DNA of 64,000 bases from Thermomonas brevis. Its GTDB lineage: Bacteria; Pseudomonadota; Gammaproteobacteria; Xanthomonadales; Xanthomonadaceae. Location: contig NZ_CP060711.1 in NCBI RefSeq assembly GCF_014395425.1, positions 2,542,001-2,606,000 of the forward strand. The letters are read 5' to 3'. How positions within the stretch are numbered: the stretch's first letter is position 1; each line of letters starts with the position of its first letter. Made by a program: the position numbers and the translations under genes. Below are positions 1 to 8,146 of this stretch, in pieces. A model generated the notes under the pieces. That model saw only the letters and a list, made by a program, of their open reading frames with translations, was not told where the DNA came from and did no database searches.

Positions 1-636
1 GAAGTGGTGGCGCTGCAGGGCGTGGACCTGCGCATCGAGCGCGGCGAGTTCGTCGCGATCATGGGGCCGTCGGGTTCGGGCAAGTCCACGCTGATGAACC
101 TGATCGGCTGCCTGGACACGCCCACTTCCGGCCGCTACGAATGCGACGGCGTGGACGTGTCGACGCTGGACGCCGAGCAGCTGGCGGCGCTGCGCCGCGA
201 CAAGATCGGCTTCGTGTTCCAGGGCTTCCACCTGCTGCCGCGCATGGACGCCACCGACAATGTGGCGATGCCGATGGGCTACGCGCAGATCCCGCCGGCC
301 GAGCGCCGCCGCCGCGCGCTGGCGGCGCTGGAGGCGGTGGGGCTGGGCGGGCGCGCCGGGCATTTCCCCAACGAGCTGTCCGGCGGTCAGCAGCAGCGCG
401 TGGCGATCGCCCGCGCGCTGGTCAACCATCCGCCGATCCTGCTGGCCGACGAACCCACCGGCGCGCTGGACAGCAAGACCGGCGAGGAAATCCTCGCCCT
501 GTTCAAGCGCCTGCGCGACGACGGCCACACCGTCATCCTGATCACCCACGACGCGCACGTCGCGGCGCACGCCGACCGCACCTACGTGATGCGCGATGGC
601 GAGCTGCACGCGCAGACCGAAGCGGAGGCCGCATGA
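1..636 (+). CDS. MacB-type ABC transporter ATP-binding protein (5' end outside window)
   Basis: ATPase of a MacB/LolD-type ABC exporter, the energy source for the permease encoded next. Reading from the first base, Walker A GPSGSGKST lies near residue 22, the signature LSGGQQQR near 127, Walker B ILLADEP just after it and the H-loop ITHD near the C-terminus. The frame is open at base 1, so the true start is probably upstream; the GTG at base 4 is unlikely because the usual N-terminal strand of this fold would be cut. The stop overlaps the next gene's start in ATGA, so the two are translationally coupled. A membrane-fusion (MacA-like) subunit would be expected upstream. The substrate cannot be told from sequence. 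Confidence 0.93.
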   Translation, partial: EVVALQGVDLRIERGEFVAIMGPSGSGKSTLMNLIGCLDTPTSGRYECDGVDVSTLDAEQLAALRRDKIGFVFQGFHLLPRMDATDNVAMPMGYAQIPPAERRRRALAALEAVGLGGRAGHFPNELSGGQQQRVAIARALVNHPPILLADEPTGALDSKTGEEILALFKRLRDDGHTVILITHDAHVAAHADRTYVMRDGELHAQTEAEAA

Positions 637-1871
637 GCTTCACCGACATCCTGCGCACCGCGTTCTTCGCGCTGCGCGGCAACTGGATGCGCAGCGCGCT
701 GACCTCGCTGGGCGTGATCATCGGCATCGCGGCGGTGATCGTGATGGTGTCGATCGGCCAGGGCACCCAGGCCGAGATCGACAAGATGGTCTCGGGCCTC
801 GGCTCGCAGCGGCTGGACATCAGCAGCTTCGGCGGGATGGGGCCGGGCGGCGCGCGCATTGCGCAGGGCAGCCGCTGGACGCTGGGCGAAGGCGACGTGG
901 AAGCGATCCGCAACGAAGTGCCGGAGGTGCAGTACGCCGCCGGTTCGCTGCGCGGCGGCACCCAGGTGGTGTACGCCGAGAACAACGCGTCCACCCAATG
1001 GCAGGGCGTGGAGCCGGACTGGTTCGCGATCAACGATTGGCAGGTGGCCAAGGGCCAGGGATTCGACGCCGGCGACTACGGCGGCGGCGCGAAACCCGTG
1101 ATCCTGGGCGAAACCGTGCGCAAGGCGCTGTTCGGCGACGACGAGGACGGCATCGGCCAGACCGTGCGCTTGGGCCGCGTGCCGTTCACCGTGGTCGGCG
1201 TGCTGGCGTCCAAGGGGCAGGGCGGTTTCGGCCAGGACCAGGACGACATCGTGGTGGTGCCGCTGGAAGCCGCGCGCCGCCGCCTGTCCAGTTCGCAGAG
1301 CATGCCGCCGGGGGCGGTGCAGGCCATCGCGGTGGGCGTGGACGACGCGAAGAACCTCGCCAGCGCGCAGGCCGAGATCGAGAGCCTGCTGCGCCAGCGC
1401 CACAAGATCGAGCCGGGCGCGGACGACGACTTCGTGGTCCGCAACATCAGCCAGATCGTCGCCACCCGCACCGCCACCACCAATCTGATGTCCAAGCTGC
1501 TGGGCGCGGTGGCCGGCATCTGCCTGATCATCGGCGGCATCGGCATCATGAACATCATGCTGGTGTCGGTGACCGAGCGCATCCGCGAGATCGGCCTGCG
1601 GATGGCGGTGGGCGCGGGCCCGAGCGACGTGCGCCGGCAGTTCCTGGCCGAGGCGATGCTGATCTCGCTGATCGGCGGCGTGATCGGCATCGCGATCGGC
1701 GTGGTCGGCGCCTTGGTGGTCGGCAAGTTCGGCGACCTGCCGGTCGAGCTCAACGCCAAGGTGGTGCTGCTGGCGGCGACGTTCTCGATCTGCACCGGCC
1801 TGTTCTTCGGCTACTACCCGGCGCGCAAGGCCTCGCTGCTGGATCCGATCGAGGCGTTGCGCTCGCAGTAA
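633..1871 (+). CDS. MacB-type ABC transporter permease
   Basis: Permease partner of the preceding ATPase, 412 residues. It has the MacB/FtsX plan: one N-terminal membrane helix at about residues 20-42, a large periplasmic MacB-PCD domain of about 230 residues rich in Gly and Gln, then three C-terminal helices (one at GICLIIGGIGIMNIMLVSV, one after FLAEAMLISL, and the last ending in GYYPARKAS). The motif ERIREIGLRMAVGA between the helices is typical of the family. The start is fixed by the ATGA overlap with the ATPase stop. MacB-type systems export antibiotics, lipopeptides or toxins, or work in lipoprotein trafficking; which applies here is unknown. Confidence 0.93.
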   Translation: MSFTDILRTAFFALRGNWMRSALTSLGVIIGIAAVIVMVSIGQGTQAEIDKMVSGLGSQRLDISSFGGMGPGGARIAQGSRWTLGEGDVEAIRNEVPEVQYAAGSLRGGTQVVYAENNASTQWQGVEPDWFAINDWQVAKGQGFDAGDYGGGAKPVILGETVRKALFGDDEDGIGQTVRLGRVPFTVVGVLASKGQGGFGQDQDDIVVVPLEAARRRLSSSQSMPPGAVQAIAVGVDDAKNLASAQAEIESLLRQRHKIEPGADDDFVVRNISQIVATRTATTNLMSKLLGAVAGICLIIGGIGIMNIMLVSVTERIREIGLRMAVGAGPSDVRRQFLAEAMLISLIGGVIGIAIGVVGALVVGKFGDLPVELNAKVVLLAATFSICTGLFFGYYPARKASLLDPIEALRSQ

Positions 1872-1901
1872 GCGCCTTCTTCGCCTTGCCGGGCGGCTTT
1901 T

Positions 1902-1945
1902 CCTTCTCCCTCCGGGAGAAGGTGCCCGAAGGGCGGATGAGGGGA
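1902..1945. repeat. Intergenic hairpin element, CCTTCTCCC family, copy 1
   Basis: A 9-bp perfect stem (CCTTCTCCC at 1902-1910, GGGAGAAGG at 1914-1922) is followed by TGCCCGAAGGGCGGATGAGGG. The same arrangement recurs at 14435-14484, and a relative lies at 26521-26582. It lies just after the MacB-type permease and could be a transcript-end hairpin, but it has no T-run. A second hairpin, AAGGGGCGC/GCGCCCCTT at 2016-2037, lies in the same gap before dgkA. Confidence 0.6.
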
Positions 1946-2149
1946 CGGCGGAGCCGGCGGCACCGTTCGTGCCCGAACCCTCACCCGACCGCTCCCCGCG
2001 CGGAGGTATACCCCCAAGGGGCGCGTTTGCGCCCCTTAACGGAGCCGGGCGCGGGCCGTATGGCAAAATGCCGGTTCCGCCTTGTCCGCTGCGACCGCCG
2101 ATGCCTGTTCCCGATTCCGCCATGCCCAGCCGCCACCGGGTGCGTTCGC

Positions 2150-2530
2150 ATGGCTGATCTGTACGGACACCTGCCGCGCGGCCCGGCCGGGGTGATGCGC
2201 GCGGCGAAGTGGTCGCTGCTCGGCCTGCGCGCGGCCTGGCTGCACGAATCCTCGTTCCGGCTCGAAGTCTGCATGTTCGTGGTGCTGGGCCCGCTGGGCT
2301 GGCACCTGGGCGCCGACGGCGTGGAGCGCGCGCTGTTGATCGGCAGCTGCCTGCTGGTCATGGCGATGGAGCTGATGAACTCCTCGATGGAGGCGGTGAT
2401 CGAGCGCTACGGCGCCGAGCACCACGAACTGGCCGGACGGGCCAAGGACATGGGCTCGGCCGCCGTGTTCGTGCTGATGATGAACGTGGTGCTGGTGTGG
2501 GCGCTGCTGCTGTTGCCGCGCTGGCTTTGA
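2150..2530 (+). CDS. dgkA: Diacylglycerol kinase
   Basis: Small membrane kinase that phosphorylates diacylglycerol to phosphatidic acid, recycling the diacylglycerol released during periplasmic glucan or lipid modification. It has 126 residues, the usual DgkA size, with a basic amphipathic N-terminus and three membrane helices. The family signature is present: MELMNSSMEAVIERYG, then HHELAGRAKDMGSAAV, giving the acidic and Asn residues that hold Mg-ATP. The ATG at 2150 was chosen because earlier ATG or GTG codons nearby are out of frame. No clear Shine-Dalgarno is visible. The gene is followed after 52 nt by the TerC-family gene on the same strand. Confidence 0.93.
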   Translation: MADLYGHLPRGPAGVMRAAKWSLLGLRAAWLHESSFRLEVCMFVVLGPLGWHLGADGVERALLIGSCLLVMAMELMNSSMEAVIERYGAEHHELAGRAKDMGSAAVFVLMMNVVLVWALLLLPRWL

Positions 2531-2582
2531 CGCGCGGCCCCCGAAACGTGCGCGCCGCGCCATTTCCCCGAAGAGCTGAAGA

Positions 2583-3332
2583 ATGGACCTGAGTTTCCTC
2601 GCCTCGCCCGACGCCTGGCTGACCCTGCTGATGCTGAGCGGGCTGGAGATCGTGCTGGGCATCGACAACCTGGTGTTCATCTCGATCGCGGTCGGCCGCC
2701 TGCCCGAACAGCGCCGCCCGGTGGCGCGCAAGCTGGGCATCGCGGTGGCCTGCATCACCCGCATCCTGCTGCTGGTGACGCTGGCGCATCTGGCGCGGAT
2801 GTCGCAGGACCTGTTCGTGCTGCTGGGCAAGGGCATCTCGATCCGCGACCTGGTGCTGATCCTGGGCGGCGCCTTCCTGCTGGTGAAGGGCGTGCTGGAA
2901 ATCCGCGACCTGATCGGCGGCGGCGAGGACGAGGATCCGCGCACCACCAAGGCGTCGGCGGTGTTCGGGCTGGTGATCGCGCAGATCGCGGTGATCGACA
3001 TCGTGTTCTCGCTGGATTCGGTGATCACCGCGGTGGGCATCGCCCAGCACATCCCGATCATGGTGTTCGCGATCCTGGCCGCGGTCGCCATCATGCTGCT
3101 GGCCGCCAATCCGCTGGGCGCCTTCATCGACGCCAACCCGACCGTGAAGATGCTGGCGCTGGCCTTCATTCTGCTGGTCGGCGCGGTGCTGGTGCTGGAC
3201 GGGCTGGACGTGCACGTGCCCAAGCCCTACATCTATTTCGCGATGGCCTTCTCGGTGATGGTCGAGTGGCTGAATCTGCTGATGCGCCGCAAGGCCGCCG
3301 CGCACCACGTGCCGGGCGCCGGCGAGTGGTAA
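2583..3332 (+). CDS. TerC family integral membrane protein
   Basis: Inner-membrane protein of the TerC/YgaP-YgdQ family, 249 residues with about seven hydrophobic segments. The two family repeats with membrane-embedded acidic residues are visible: [13 protein letters not shown] near the N-terminus and [16 protein letters not shown] at mid-protein. Members of the family are linked to metal (manganese, calcium) export or to metalation of exported enzymes, and some to tellurite resistance; the substrate here is unknown. No ter-cluster genes are nearby, so tellurite resistance is not supported. A purine-rich site (GAAGAGCTGAAGA) directly precedes the ATG. Confidence 0.85.
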   Translation: MDLSFLASPDAWLTLLMLSGLEIVLGIDNLVFISIAVGRLPEQRRPVARKLGIAVACITRILLLVTLAHLARMSQDLFVLLGKGISIRDLVLILGGAFLLVKGVLEIRDLIGGGEDEDPRTTKASAVFGLVIAQIAVIDIVFSLDSVITAVGIAQHIPIMVFAILAAVAIMLLAANPLGAFIDANPTVKMLALAFILLVGAVLVLDGLDVHVPKPYIYFAMAFSVMVEWLNLLMRRKAAAHHVPGAGEW

Positions 3333-3372
3333 GCGCGCTGTCCTGACCGATTCCCGACCGGAGCCCGACCGA

Positions 3373-4254
3373 ATGCCCATCCTGCACCAGATCGATCCGA
3401 TCGCCCTGTCCCTCGGGCCGCTGAAGATCCACTGGTACGGCCTGATGTACCTGCTCGGCTTCGCGGTGGCGTGGTGGCTGGGCCGCCGCCGGGTGCGCGC
3501 GGGACGGCTGCCGGGCGTGGACGAGAACGGCTTCGGCGACCTGATGTTCTACGCCATGCTCGGCGTGGTGCTGGGCGGGCGCATCGGCTACGTGCTGTTC
3601 TACGACCTGCCGGTCTTCCTTGGCGATCCGCTGATGATCTTCAAGGTCTGGGAAGGCGGGATGAGCTTCCACGGCGGCCTGCTGGGCGTGCTGGCGGCGG
3701 TGGTGTGGTGGTCGCGGCGGCATCGCCTGCATGTCTTCGACACAGTCGATTTCGTCGCCCCGCTGGTGCCGGCCGGGCTGGGCTTCGGTCGCCTCGGCAA
3801 CTACATCGGCGGCGAATTGTGGGGCAAGCCCACGCAGGGCACCGCGTTCGACGGCTGGGGCGTGGTGTTCCCGCGCGCGCTGCCGGAGCCGTTCGCGTCG
3901 ATGGACGCGGCCACGCTGAAGGCGCAGTTCGACGCCGGCCTGCTGGACGCATTCGCGCGCCACCCTTCCCAGCTCTACCAGGCCACGCTGGAAGGGCTGG
4001 TGATGTTCTGCGCGCTGGTCTGGTATTCGCGCCGGCCGCGCCCGCGCTATGCCGTGTCCGGGCTGTTCGCGCTGCTGTACGGCAGCTTCCGCTTCCTGGT
4101 CGAGTTCGTGCGCGAGCCCGACGCGCAGCTGGGCTACCTCGCCTTCGGCTGGCTGACGATGGGACAGGTGCTGAGCACGCCGCTGATCCTGCTGGGCCTG
4201 TTCTGGCTGTGGAAGTCGCGCAGCGCGCCGACGCTGATGCCGGAGCCGCGCTGA
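3373..4254 (+). CDS. lgt: Prolipoprotein diacylglyceryl transferase
   Basis: Inner-membrane enzyme that transfers diacylglycerol from phosphatidylglycerol to the lipobox cysteine of prolipoproteins, the first step of lipoprotein maturation. It has 293 residues and seven membrane segments. The HGGL motif ([10 protein letters not shown], catalytic His region) and the signature [13 protein letters not shown] with its essential Arg are present. Lipoproteins in this window that would be substrates include LolB and the TlpA-like protein. The stop overlaps the thyA start by one base (TGATG), the common lgt-thyA arrangement. Confidence 0.95.
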   Translation: MPILHQIDPIALSLGPLKIHWYGLMYLLGFAVAWWLGRRRVRAGRLPGVDENGFGDLMFYAMLGVVLGGRIGYVLFYDLPVFLGDPLMIFKVWEGGMSFHGGLLGVLAAVVWWSRRHRLHVFDTVDFVAPLVPAGLGFGRLGNYIGGELWGKPTQGTAFDGWGVVFPRALPEPFASMDAATLKAQFDAGLLDAFARHPSQLYQATLEGLVMFCALVWYSRRPRPRYAVSGLFALLYGSFRFLVEFVREPDAQLGYLAFGWLTMGQVLSTPLILLGLFWLWKSRSAPTLMPEPR

Positions 4255-5048
4255 TGCGGCAGTACCTCGACCTGCTCGGCCATGTGCTGGAGCACGGCAC
4301 GGAGAAGGCCGATCGCACCGGCACCGGCACCCGCAGCGTGTTCGGCTGGCAGATGCGCTTCGACCTGCGCGCAGGCTTCCCGCTGGTGACGACCAAGAAG
4401 CTGCACCTGCGCTCGATCGTCCACGAGCTGCTGTGGTTCCTGCAGGGCGAGACCAACATCGCCTACCTGAAGGACAACAAGGTCAGCATCTGGGACGAGT
4501 GGGCCGATGCCGACGGCGAGCTGGGGCCGGTGTACGGCAAGCAGTGGCGCAGCTGGGAAGGCGCGGACGGCAGCACGGTCGACCAGATCGCGTGGCTGAT
4601 CGACGAGATCAAGCGCAACCCGGATTCGCGCCGGCTGATCGTGTCGGCGTGGAACGTGGCGGACCTGCCGAAGATGGCGCTGATGCCCTGCCACTCGCTG
4701 TTCCAGTTCTACGTGGCGGACGGTCGCCTGAGCTGCCAGCTCTACCAGCGCAGCGGCGACATCTTCCTCGGCGTGCCGTTCAACATCGCCAGCTACGCGT
4801 TGCTCACCCACATGGTGGCGCAGGTTTGCGAGCTGGGCGTGGGCGATTTCGTGCACACGCTGGGCGACGCGCACCTGTACTCCAACCATTTCGAGCAGGC
4901 GCGCGAACAGCTGGCGCGCACGCTGCGCGCGCTGCCGGCGCTGCGGCTGAATCCGGAGGTGAAGGACATCTTCGGCTTCCGCTTCGAGGACATCGCCATC
5001 GAAGGCTACGATCCGTGGCCGGCGATCAAGGCGCCGGTCGCCGTCTGA
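4254..5048 (+). CDS. thyA: Thymidylate synthase
   Basis: Makes dTMP from dUMP with methylene-tetrahydrofolate, leaving dihydrofolate. It has 264 residues, identical in length to E. coli ThyA. The active-site cysteine lies in [11 protein letters not shown], followed by [18 protein letters not shown], which binds dUMP. The N-terminal [14 protein letters not shown] loop is intact. The start is set by the one-base overlap with lgt. folA follows 108 nt downstream on the same strand; it regenerates the folate that ThyA oxidises, so the two genes form a thymidylate cycle, although a repeat doublet separates them. Confidence 0.97.
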   Translation: MRQYLDLLGHVLEHGTEKADRTGTGTRSVFGWQMRFDLRAGFPLVTTKKLHLRSIVHELLWFLQGETNIAYLKDNKVSIWDEWADADGELGPVYGKQWRSWEGADGSTVDQIAWLIDEIKRNPDSRRLIVSAWNVADLPKMALMPCHSLFQFYVADGRLSCQLYQRSGDIFLGVPFNIASYALLTHMVAQVCELGVGDFVHTLGDAHLYSNHFEQAREQLARTLRALPALRLNPEVKDIFGFRFEDIAIEGYDPWPAIKAPVAV

Positions 5049-5055
5049 GCAATAC

Positions 5056-5144
5056 CGTCACTCCCGCGAAGGCGGGAGTTCGGCGTCTTTGCCTGTTGCG
5101 GCGTCAATGAAAGACACTGTGTGCCCGCGTTTGCGGGAACGACG
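5056..5144. repeat. REP-like inverted doublet between thyA and folA
   Basis: The left half (5056-5081) contains the hairpin ACTCCCGC-GAAG-GCGGGAGT. The right half (5121-5144) is a degenerate inverted copy, GTGCCCGCGTTTGCGGGAAC. About 40 nt lie between them. The same family, better conserved, occurs at 30327-30486. The layout of two inverted halves in a gap between genes is that of extragenic palindromic elements. Confidence 0.7.
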
Positions 5145-5156
5145 GCAAGGAACCGG

Positions 5157-5651
5157 ATGACGCAGCTTTCCCTCATCGCCGCGCTGGATCGCCACAATGC
5201 CATCGGCAAGGGCAACGCGCTGCCGTGGCACCTGCCGGACGACCTGAAGCGCTTCAAGGCGCTGACGCTGGGCAAGCCGGTGCTGATGGGCCGCAAGACG
5301 GCGGAATCGCTGGGCCGCGCGCTGCCGAAGCGGCGCAACCTGGTGCTGACGCGCGGCGGCAGCGTGCCGTTCGACGGCATGCAGGCGGTGGCGTCGCTGG
5401 ACGAGGCCATCGCGCTTGCCGCCGGCGAGGCCGGCGAGCTGTGCGTGATCGGCGGCGGCGAGATTTATGCGCTGGCGTTGCCGCGCGCCACGCGGCTGCA
5501 CCTCACCCATGTCGATGCGCGGATCGACGGCGCCGATGCGTTCTTCCCGCGCTTCGATGCGGACGATTGGCGGGAAACCGCACGCAGCGCGCATCCGGCG
5601 GATGCGGCGCATGCGTTCGCGTTCGCCTTCGTGGACTACGAGCGCGCCTGA
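5157..5651 (+). CDS. folA: Dihydrofolate reductase
   Basis: Reduces dihydrofolate to tetrahydrofolate with NADPH and is the trimethoprim target. It has 164 residues. The N-terminal signature NAIGKGNALPWHLPDDLKRF holds the catalytic acidic residue and substrate loop; LMGRKTAESLGRALPKR and VIGGGEIYALAL bind NADPH. The ATG at 5157 has AAGGA a few bases upstream and gives the normal N-terminus MTQLSLIAA; an in-frame extension to 5121 would run into the repeat element. The last 16 nt overlap the 3' end of the convergent apaH gene. Confidence 0.96.
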   Translation: MTQLSLIAALDRHNAIGKGNALPWHLPDDLKRFKALTLGKPVLMGRKTAESLGRALPKRRNLVLTRGGSVPFDGMQAVASLDEAIALAAGEAGELCVIGGGEIYALALPRATRLHLTHVDARIDGADAFFPRFDADDWRETARSAHPADAAHAFAFAFVDYERA

Positions 5652-6556
5652 CCGTTGTGGTTGTGGCCGCCGTCGTGGCGGCGCTGGCCGTGCGGCTTGT
5701 GCGGTTTCGGCGGGCGCTGCTTCGGCGCCGGCGCGGGCACGTCGCGGCCCGGCACCTGCACCACGTTCAGGCCCTCGGCGTCCAGCTGCAGCGCGGTGAG
5801 CTTGCCGCTCCACACCGCGCCGGTGTCGATGGCGTGCACGCCGTGGCCGAGGAACAGGCCCAGCGTGCTCCAGTGCCCGCACACGATCTTCAGGTCGCGC
5901 GGCGCGTGGCCGGGCACCGAGAACCACGGATACAGGCCGGGCGGCTGGCTGCCGGGCGCGCCCTTGTGCTCGAACGCGATCCGCCCGCGCGGGCTGCAAT
6001 AGCGCATGCGGGTGAAGATGTTGATGATCGCGCGCTCGCGCTCGATCCCGCCCAGCCGCGGCGACCAATCGGGGCCGTCGCCGTACATGTTCTTCAGCAG
6101 CTTGCGGTAGTTGTCGCCGTGCAGCCGCGCCTCGACTTCGCGCGCATGTTTTTCTGCGAGCTGCGTCGTCCACTTCGGCGCAAGGCCGGCATGCACCATC
6201 ATCCAGCCCAGCTTGCGGTCCACGTGCGCCAGCTTCTGCCCGCGCAGCCAGGTCAGCAGTTCCTGCGCATCGGGCGCGAACAGCACGCCCTGCAGGTCGG
6301 GATTGACCCGGCGCTGCTCCTCGGGCGTGCGCTCGGCCACCGCCAGCAGCGACAGGTCGTGGTTGCCCAGCACCGTGTGGCTCACCTCGCGCAGCGAATG
6401 CACCAGCCGCAGGGTTTCGACCGACTGGCCGCCGCGATTCACGAGGTCGCCGCAGAACCACAGCCGGTCCGCCGCCGGATCGAAGCGGAGCTTCTCCAGC
6501 AGGCGCTGGGTGACGTCGTAGCAACCCTGCAGGTCGCCGATTGCCCAGACGGCCAT
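5636..6556 (-). CDS. apaH: Bis(5'-nucleosyl)-tetraphosphatase, symmetrical
   Basis: Cleaves Ap4A into two ADP, limiting this stress alarmone. The metallophosphatase motifs are clear: GDLQGCYD near residue 7, GDLVNRGG near 36, GNHD near 65 and the His of MMVHAGLAP. It is the last gene of the lptD-surA-pdxA-csaA-rsmA-apaG-apaH series and lies 12 nt after apaG. It has 306 residues against about 280 in E. coli: the extra 35 or so C-terminal residues after VVQVPGRDV are Pro, Lys, Arg and His rich, and their codons run into the convergent folA gene. Confidence 0.95.
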   Translation of the reverse strand: MAVWAIGDLQGCYDVTQRLLEKLRFDPAADRLWFCGDLVNRGGQSVETLRLVHSLREVSHTVLGNHDLSLLAVAERTPEEQRRVNPDLQGVLFAPDAQELLTWLRGQKLAHVDRKLGWMMVHAGLAPKWTTQLAEKHAREVEARLHGDNYRKLLKNMYGDGPDWSPRLGGIERERAIINIFTRMRYCSPRGRIAFEHKGAPGSQPPGLYPWFSVPGHAPRDLKIVCGHWSTLGLFLGHGVHAIDTGAVWSGKLTALQLDAEGLNVVQVPGRDVPAPAPKQRPPKPHKPHGQRRHDGGHNHNGQARS

Positions 6557-6568
6557 CAGTCCACCGCC

Positions 6569-6949
6569 TCAGTGCAACGTGCGCGGGATGGACAGGGTGA
6601 ACGCCGGGATCGGCGCGGCGAAGCGGGTGCCGTCGTCGGCCAGCATGTCGTAGCTGCCGCGCATGGTGCCGATGTCGGTTTCCAGCACCGCGCCCGAGGT
6701 GTATTCGAACCCCTCGCCCGGGCGCAGCCACGGCTGCTCGCCGACCACGCCTTCGCCTTCCACCTCGCGCACGCGGCCGTTGCCGTCGGTGATCAGCCAG
6801 TGGCGGCCCAGCAGGCGCGCCGGCACCTTGCCGCGGTTGTGGATGCGGATGGTGTAGGCGAACACGTAGCGGTCTTCTTCCGGCGCGGACTGGTCGTCCA
6901 GGAAGCGCGCATCGACCGCGATGTCGAACTGGTAATCGTTGCTGCTCAT
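6569..6949 (-). CDS. apaG: ApaG domain protein
   Basis: Small protein (126 residues) of the ApaG/FNIII-like beta-sandwich family, whose members bind divalent metal or pyrophosphate compounds; mutants of Salmonella corA suppress through this gene. The family core is visible: [45 protein letters not shown] and [15 protein letters not shown]. The glycine-rich GEG(V)VGEQP segment is the family hallmark. It sits between rsmA (55 nt upstream) and apaH (12 nt downstream), the standard position. Confidence 0.95.
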   Translation of the reverse strand: MSSNDYQFDIAVDARFLDDQSAPEEDRYVFAYTIRIHNRGKVPARLLGRHWLITDGNGRVREVEGEGVVGEQPWLRPGEGFEYTSGAVLETDIGTMRGSYDMLADDGTRFAAPIPAFTLSIPRTLH

Positions 6950-7004
6950 GCCGCCATTCTAGCGGGCGTGCGGCGCGCTGCGCCCGCCGTCGCGGGCGGC
7001 GCGT

Positions 7005-7811
7005 TCAGGCGGAGGCGAGCAGGTTGGCCAGGCGCACGAAGCCGGCCACTTCGATCTGCTCCGCGCGCGCGTCCGGGCGCAGGCCGGCGGCCTCGATGGC
7101 GTCGGCGTCGGCCACGCTATTGAGCGCGTTGCGCAGGGTCTTGCGGCGCTGGCCGAAGGCGGCGCGGACGACGTTGGCGAAGGCGCGATGGTCGGCCACT
7201 TCGATCTTGTCTGCCGGCTTCGGCACCAGCCGCACCACCGCCGAATCGACCTTCGGCGCGGGCCGGAACGCGCCCGGCGGCACCACGAACAGCGGCGTCA
7301 CCGCGCAGTATGCCTGCAGCATCACGCTCAGGCGGCCGTAGACCTTGCTGCCGGGGCCGGCGGCCATGCGCTCGACCACTTCCTTCTGCAGCATGAAGTG
7401 CATGTCGCGGATCGCGGCGGCGTGGTCCAGCGCGTGGAACAGGATCGGTGAGCTGAGGTTGTAGGGCAGGTTGCCGGCCAGCCGGATCTGCCCGCGGGCG
7501 TCGCCGCGCTGCGCCGCCAGCGCGGTGAAGTCCACGCCGAGCACGTCGCCTTCGATCAGGTGCAACGTGCCGTGTTCGCGCGCGGCGGCCTGCAGCGGCG
7601 CGTGCAGGTCGCGGTCGAATTCGATGGCGGTGACGTCGCCGTGCCGCTTCAGCAGCGGGAAGGTCAGCGCGCCTTGGCCGGGGCCGATCTCGACGACGAC
7701 GTCGCCCGGCTGCGGGTCGATGGCCTGCACGATCCGGTCGATCACGCTCCTGTCGTGCAGGAAGTTCTGGCCCAGATGCTTCTTGGCGGGTTCGGTGAAG
7801 CCTGTGCTCAT
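7005..7811 (-). CDS. rsmA: 16S rRNA (adenine(1518)-N(6)/adenine(1519)-N(6))-dimethyltransferase
   Basis: KsgA/RsmA dimethylates two adjacent adenosines in the 3' terminal hairpin of 16S rRNA, a late 30S maturation checkpoint. It has 268 residues. KKHLGQNFLHD lies near the start, the SAM-binding VEIGPGQGALTFPL follows, and the catalytic GNLPYNLSSPI is intact. The ATG at 7811 gives the family N-terminus; the frame stays open upstream but those residues are not conserved. The first four bases overlap the stop of the csaA-like gene. Confidence 0.96.
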   Translation of the reverse strand: MSTGFTEPAKKHLGQNFLHDRSVIDRIVQAIDPQPGDVVVEIGPGQGALTFPLLKRHGDVTAIEFDRDLHAPLQAAAREHGTLHLIEGDVLGVDFTALAAQRGDARGQIRLAGNLPYNLSSPILFHALDHAAAIRDMHFMLQKEVVERMAAGPGSKVYGRLSVMLQAYCAVTPLFVVPPGAFRPAPKVDSAVVRLVPKPADKIEVADHRAFANVVRAAFGQRRKTLRNALNSVADADAIEAAGLRPDARAEQIEVAGFVRLANLLASA

Positions 7812-8146
7812 AGCAATCGCGCCCCCAACGGTATGTCCCGGTCCGGCACGCACAGCGCCACCGCCCCGTCGGCGTCGTGGAAGCCGGTCACCAGGCATTC
7901 GGACATCAGCGGGCCGATCTGTTTGTCCGGGAAATTGACTACGGCGACGACCAGCCGGCCGACGAGATCCTCGGGGCGGTAGTGCGCGGTGATCTGCGCG
8001 CTGGACTTGCGCACGCCCAGCTCCGGCCCGAAATCGACGTGCAGGACATAGGCCGGCTTGCGCGCCTGCGCGAACGGTTCGGCGGAGAGCACGCGGCCGA
8101 CGCGCAGTTCGACCTTCAGGAAGTCGTCGAAAGAAATCGTCTCCAT
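7808..8146 (-). CDS. csaA: CsaA-like tRNA-binding domain protein
   Basis: A 112-residue stand-alone OB-fold protein of the CsaA/Trbp111/YgjH class, which binds tRNA structure or acts as a chaperone for exported proteins. The start METISFDDFLKVELRVGRV and the block AYVLHVDFGPELGVRKSSAQ match the EMAP/tRNA-binding domain; DKQIGPLMSECLVTGF follows. It is coupled on both sides: TGATG with pdxA and ATGA with rsmA. This insertion between pdxA and rsmA is not in the E. coli operon. The symbol follows the family; the molecular role here is not established. Confidence 0.82.
   Translation of the reverse strand: METISFDDFLKVELRVGRVLSAEPFAQARKPAYVLHVDFGPELGVRKSSAQITAHYRPEDLVGRLVVAVVNFPDKQIGPLMSECLVTGFHDADGAVALCVPDRDIPLGARLL

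Noticed and set aside
582..2123. Long antisense open frame across the MacB-type permease
   Set aside because: Composition is His/Arg/Ala rich, no conserved motif, and it mirrors a clear coding gene. High GC makes such antisense frames common.
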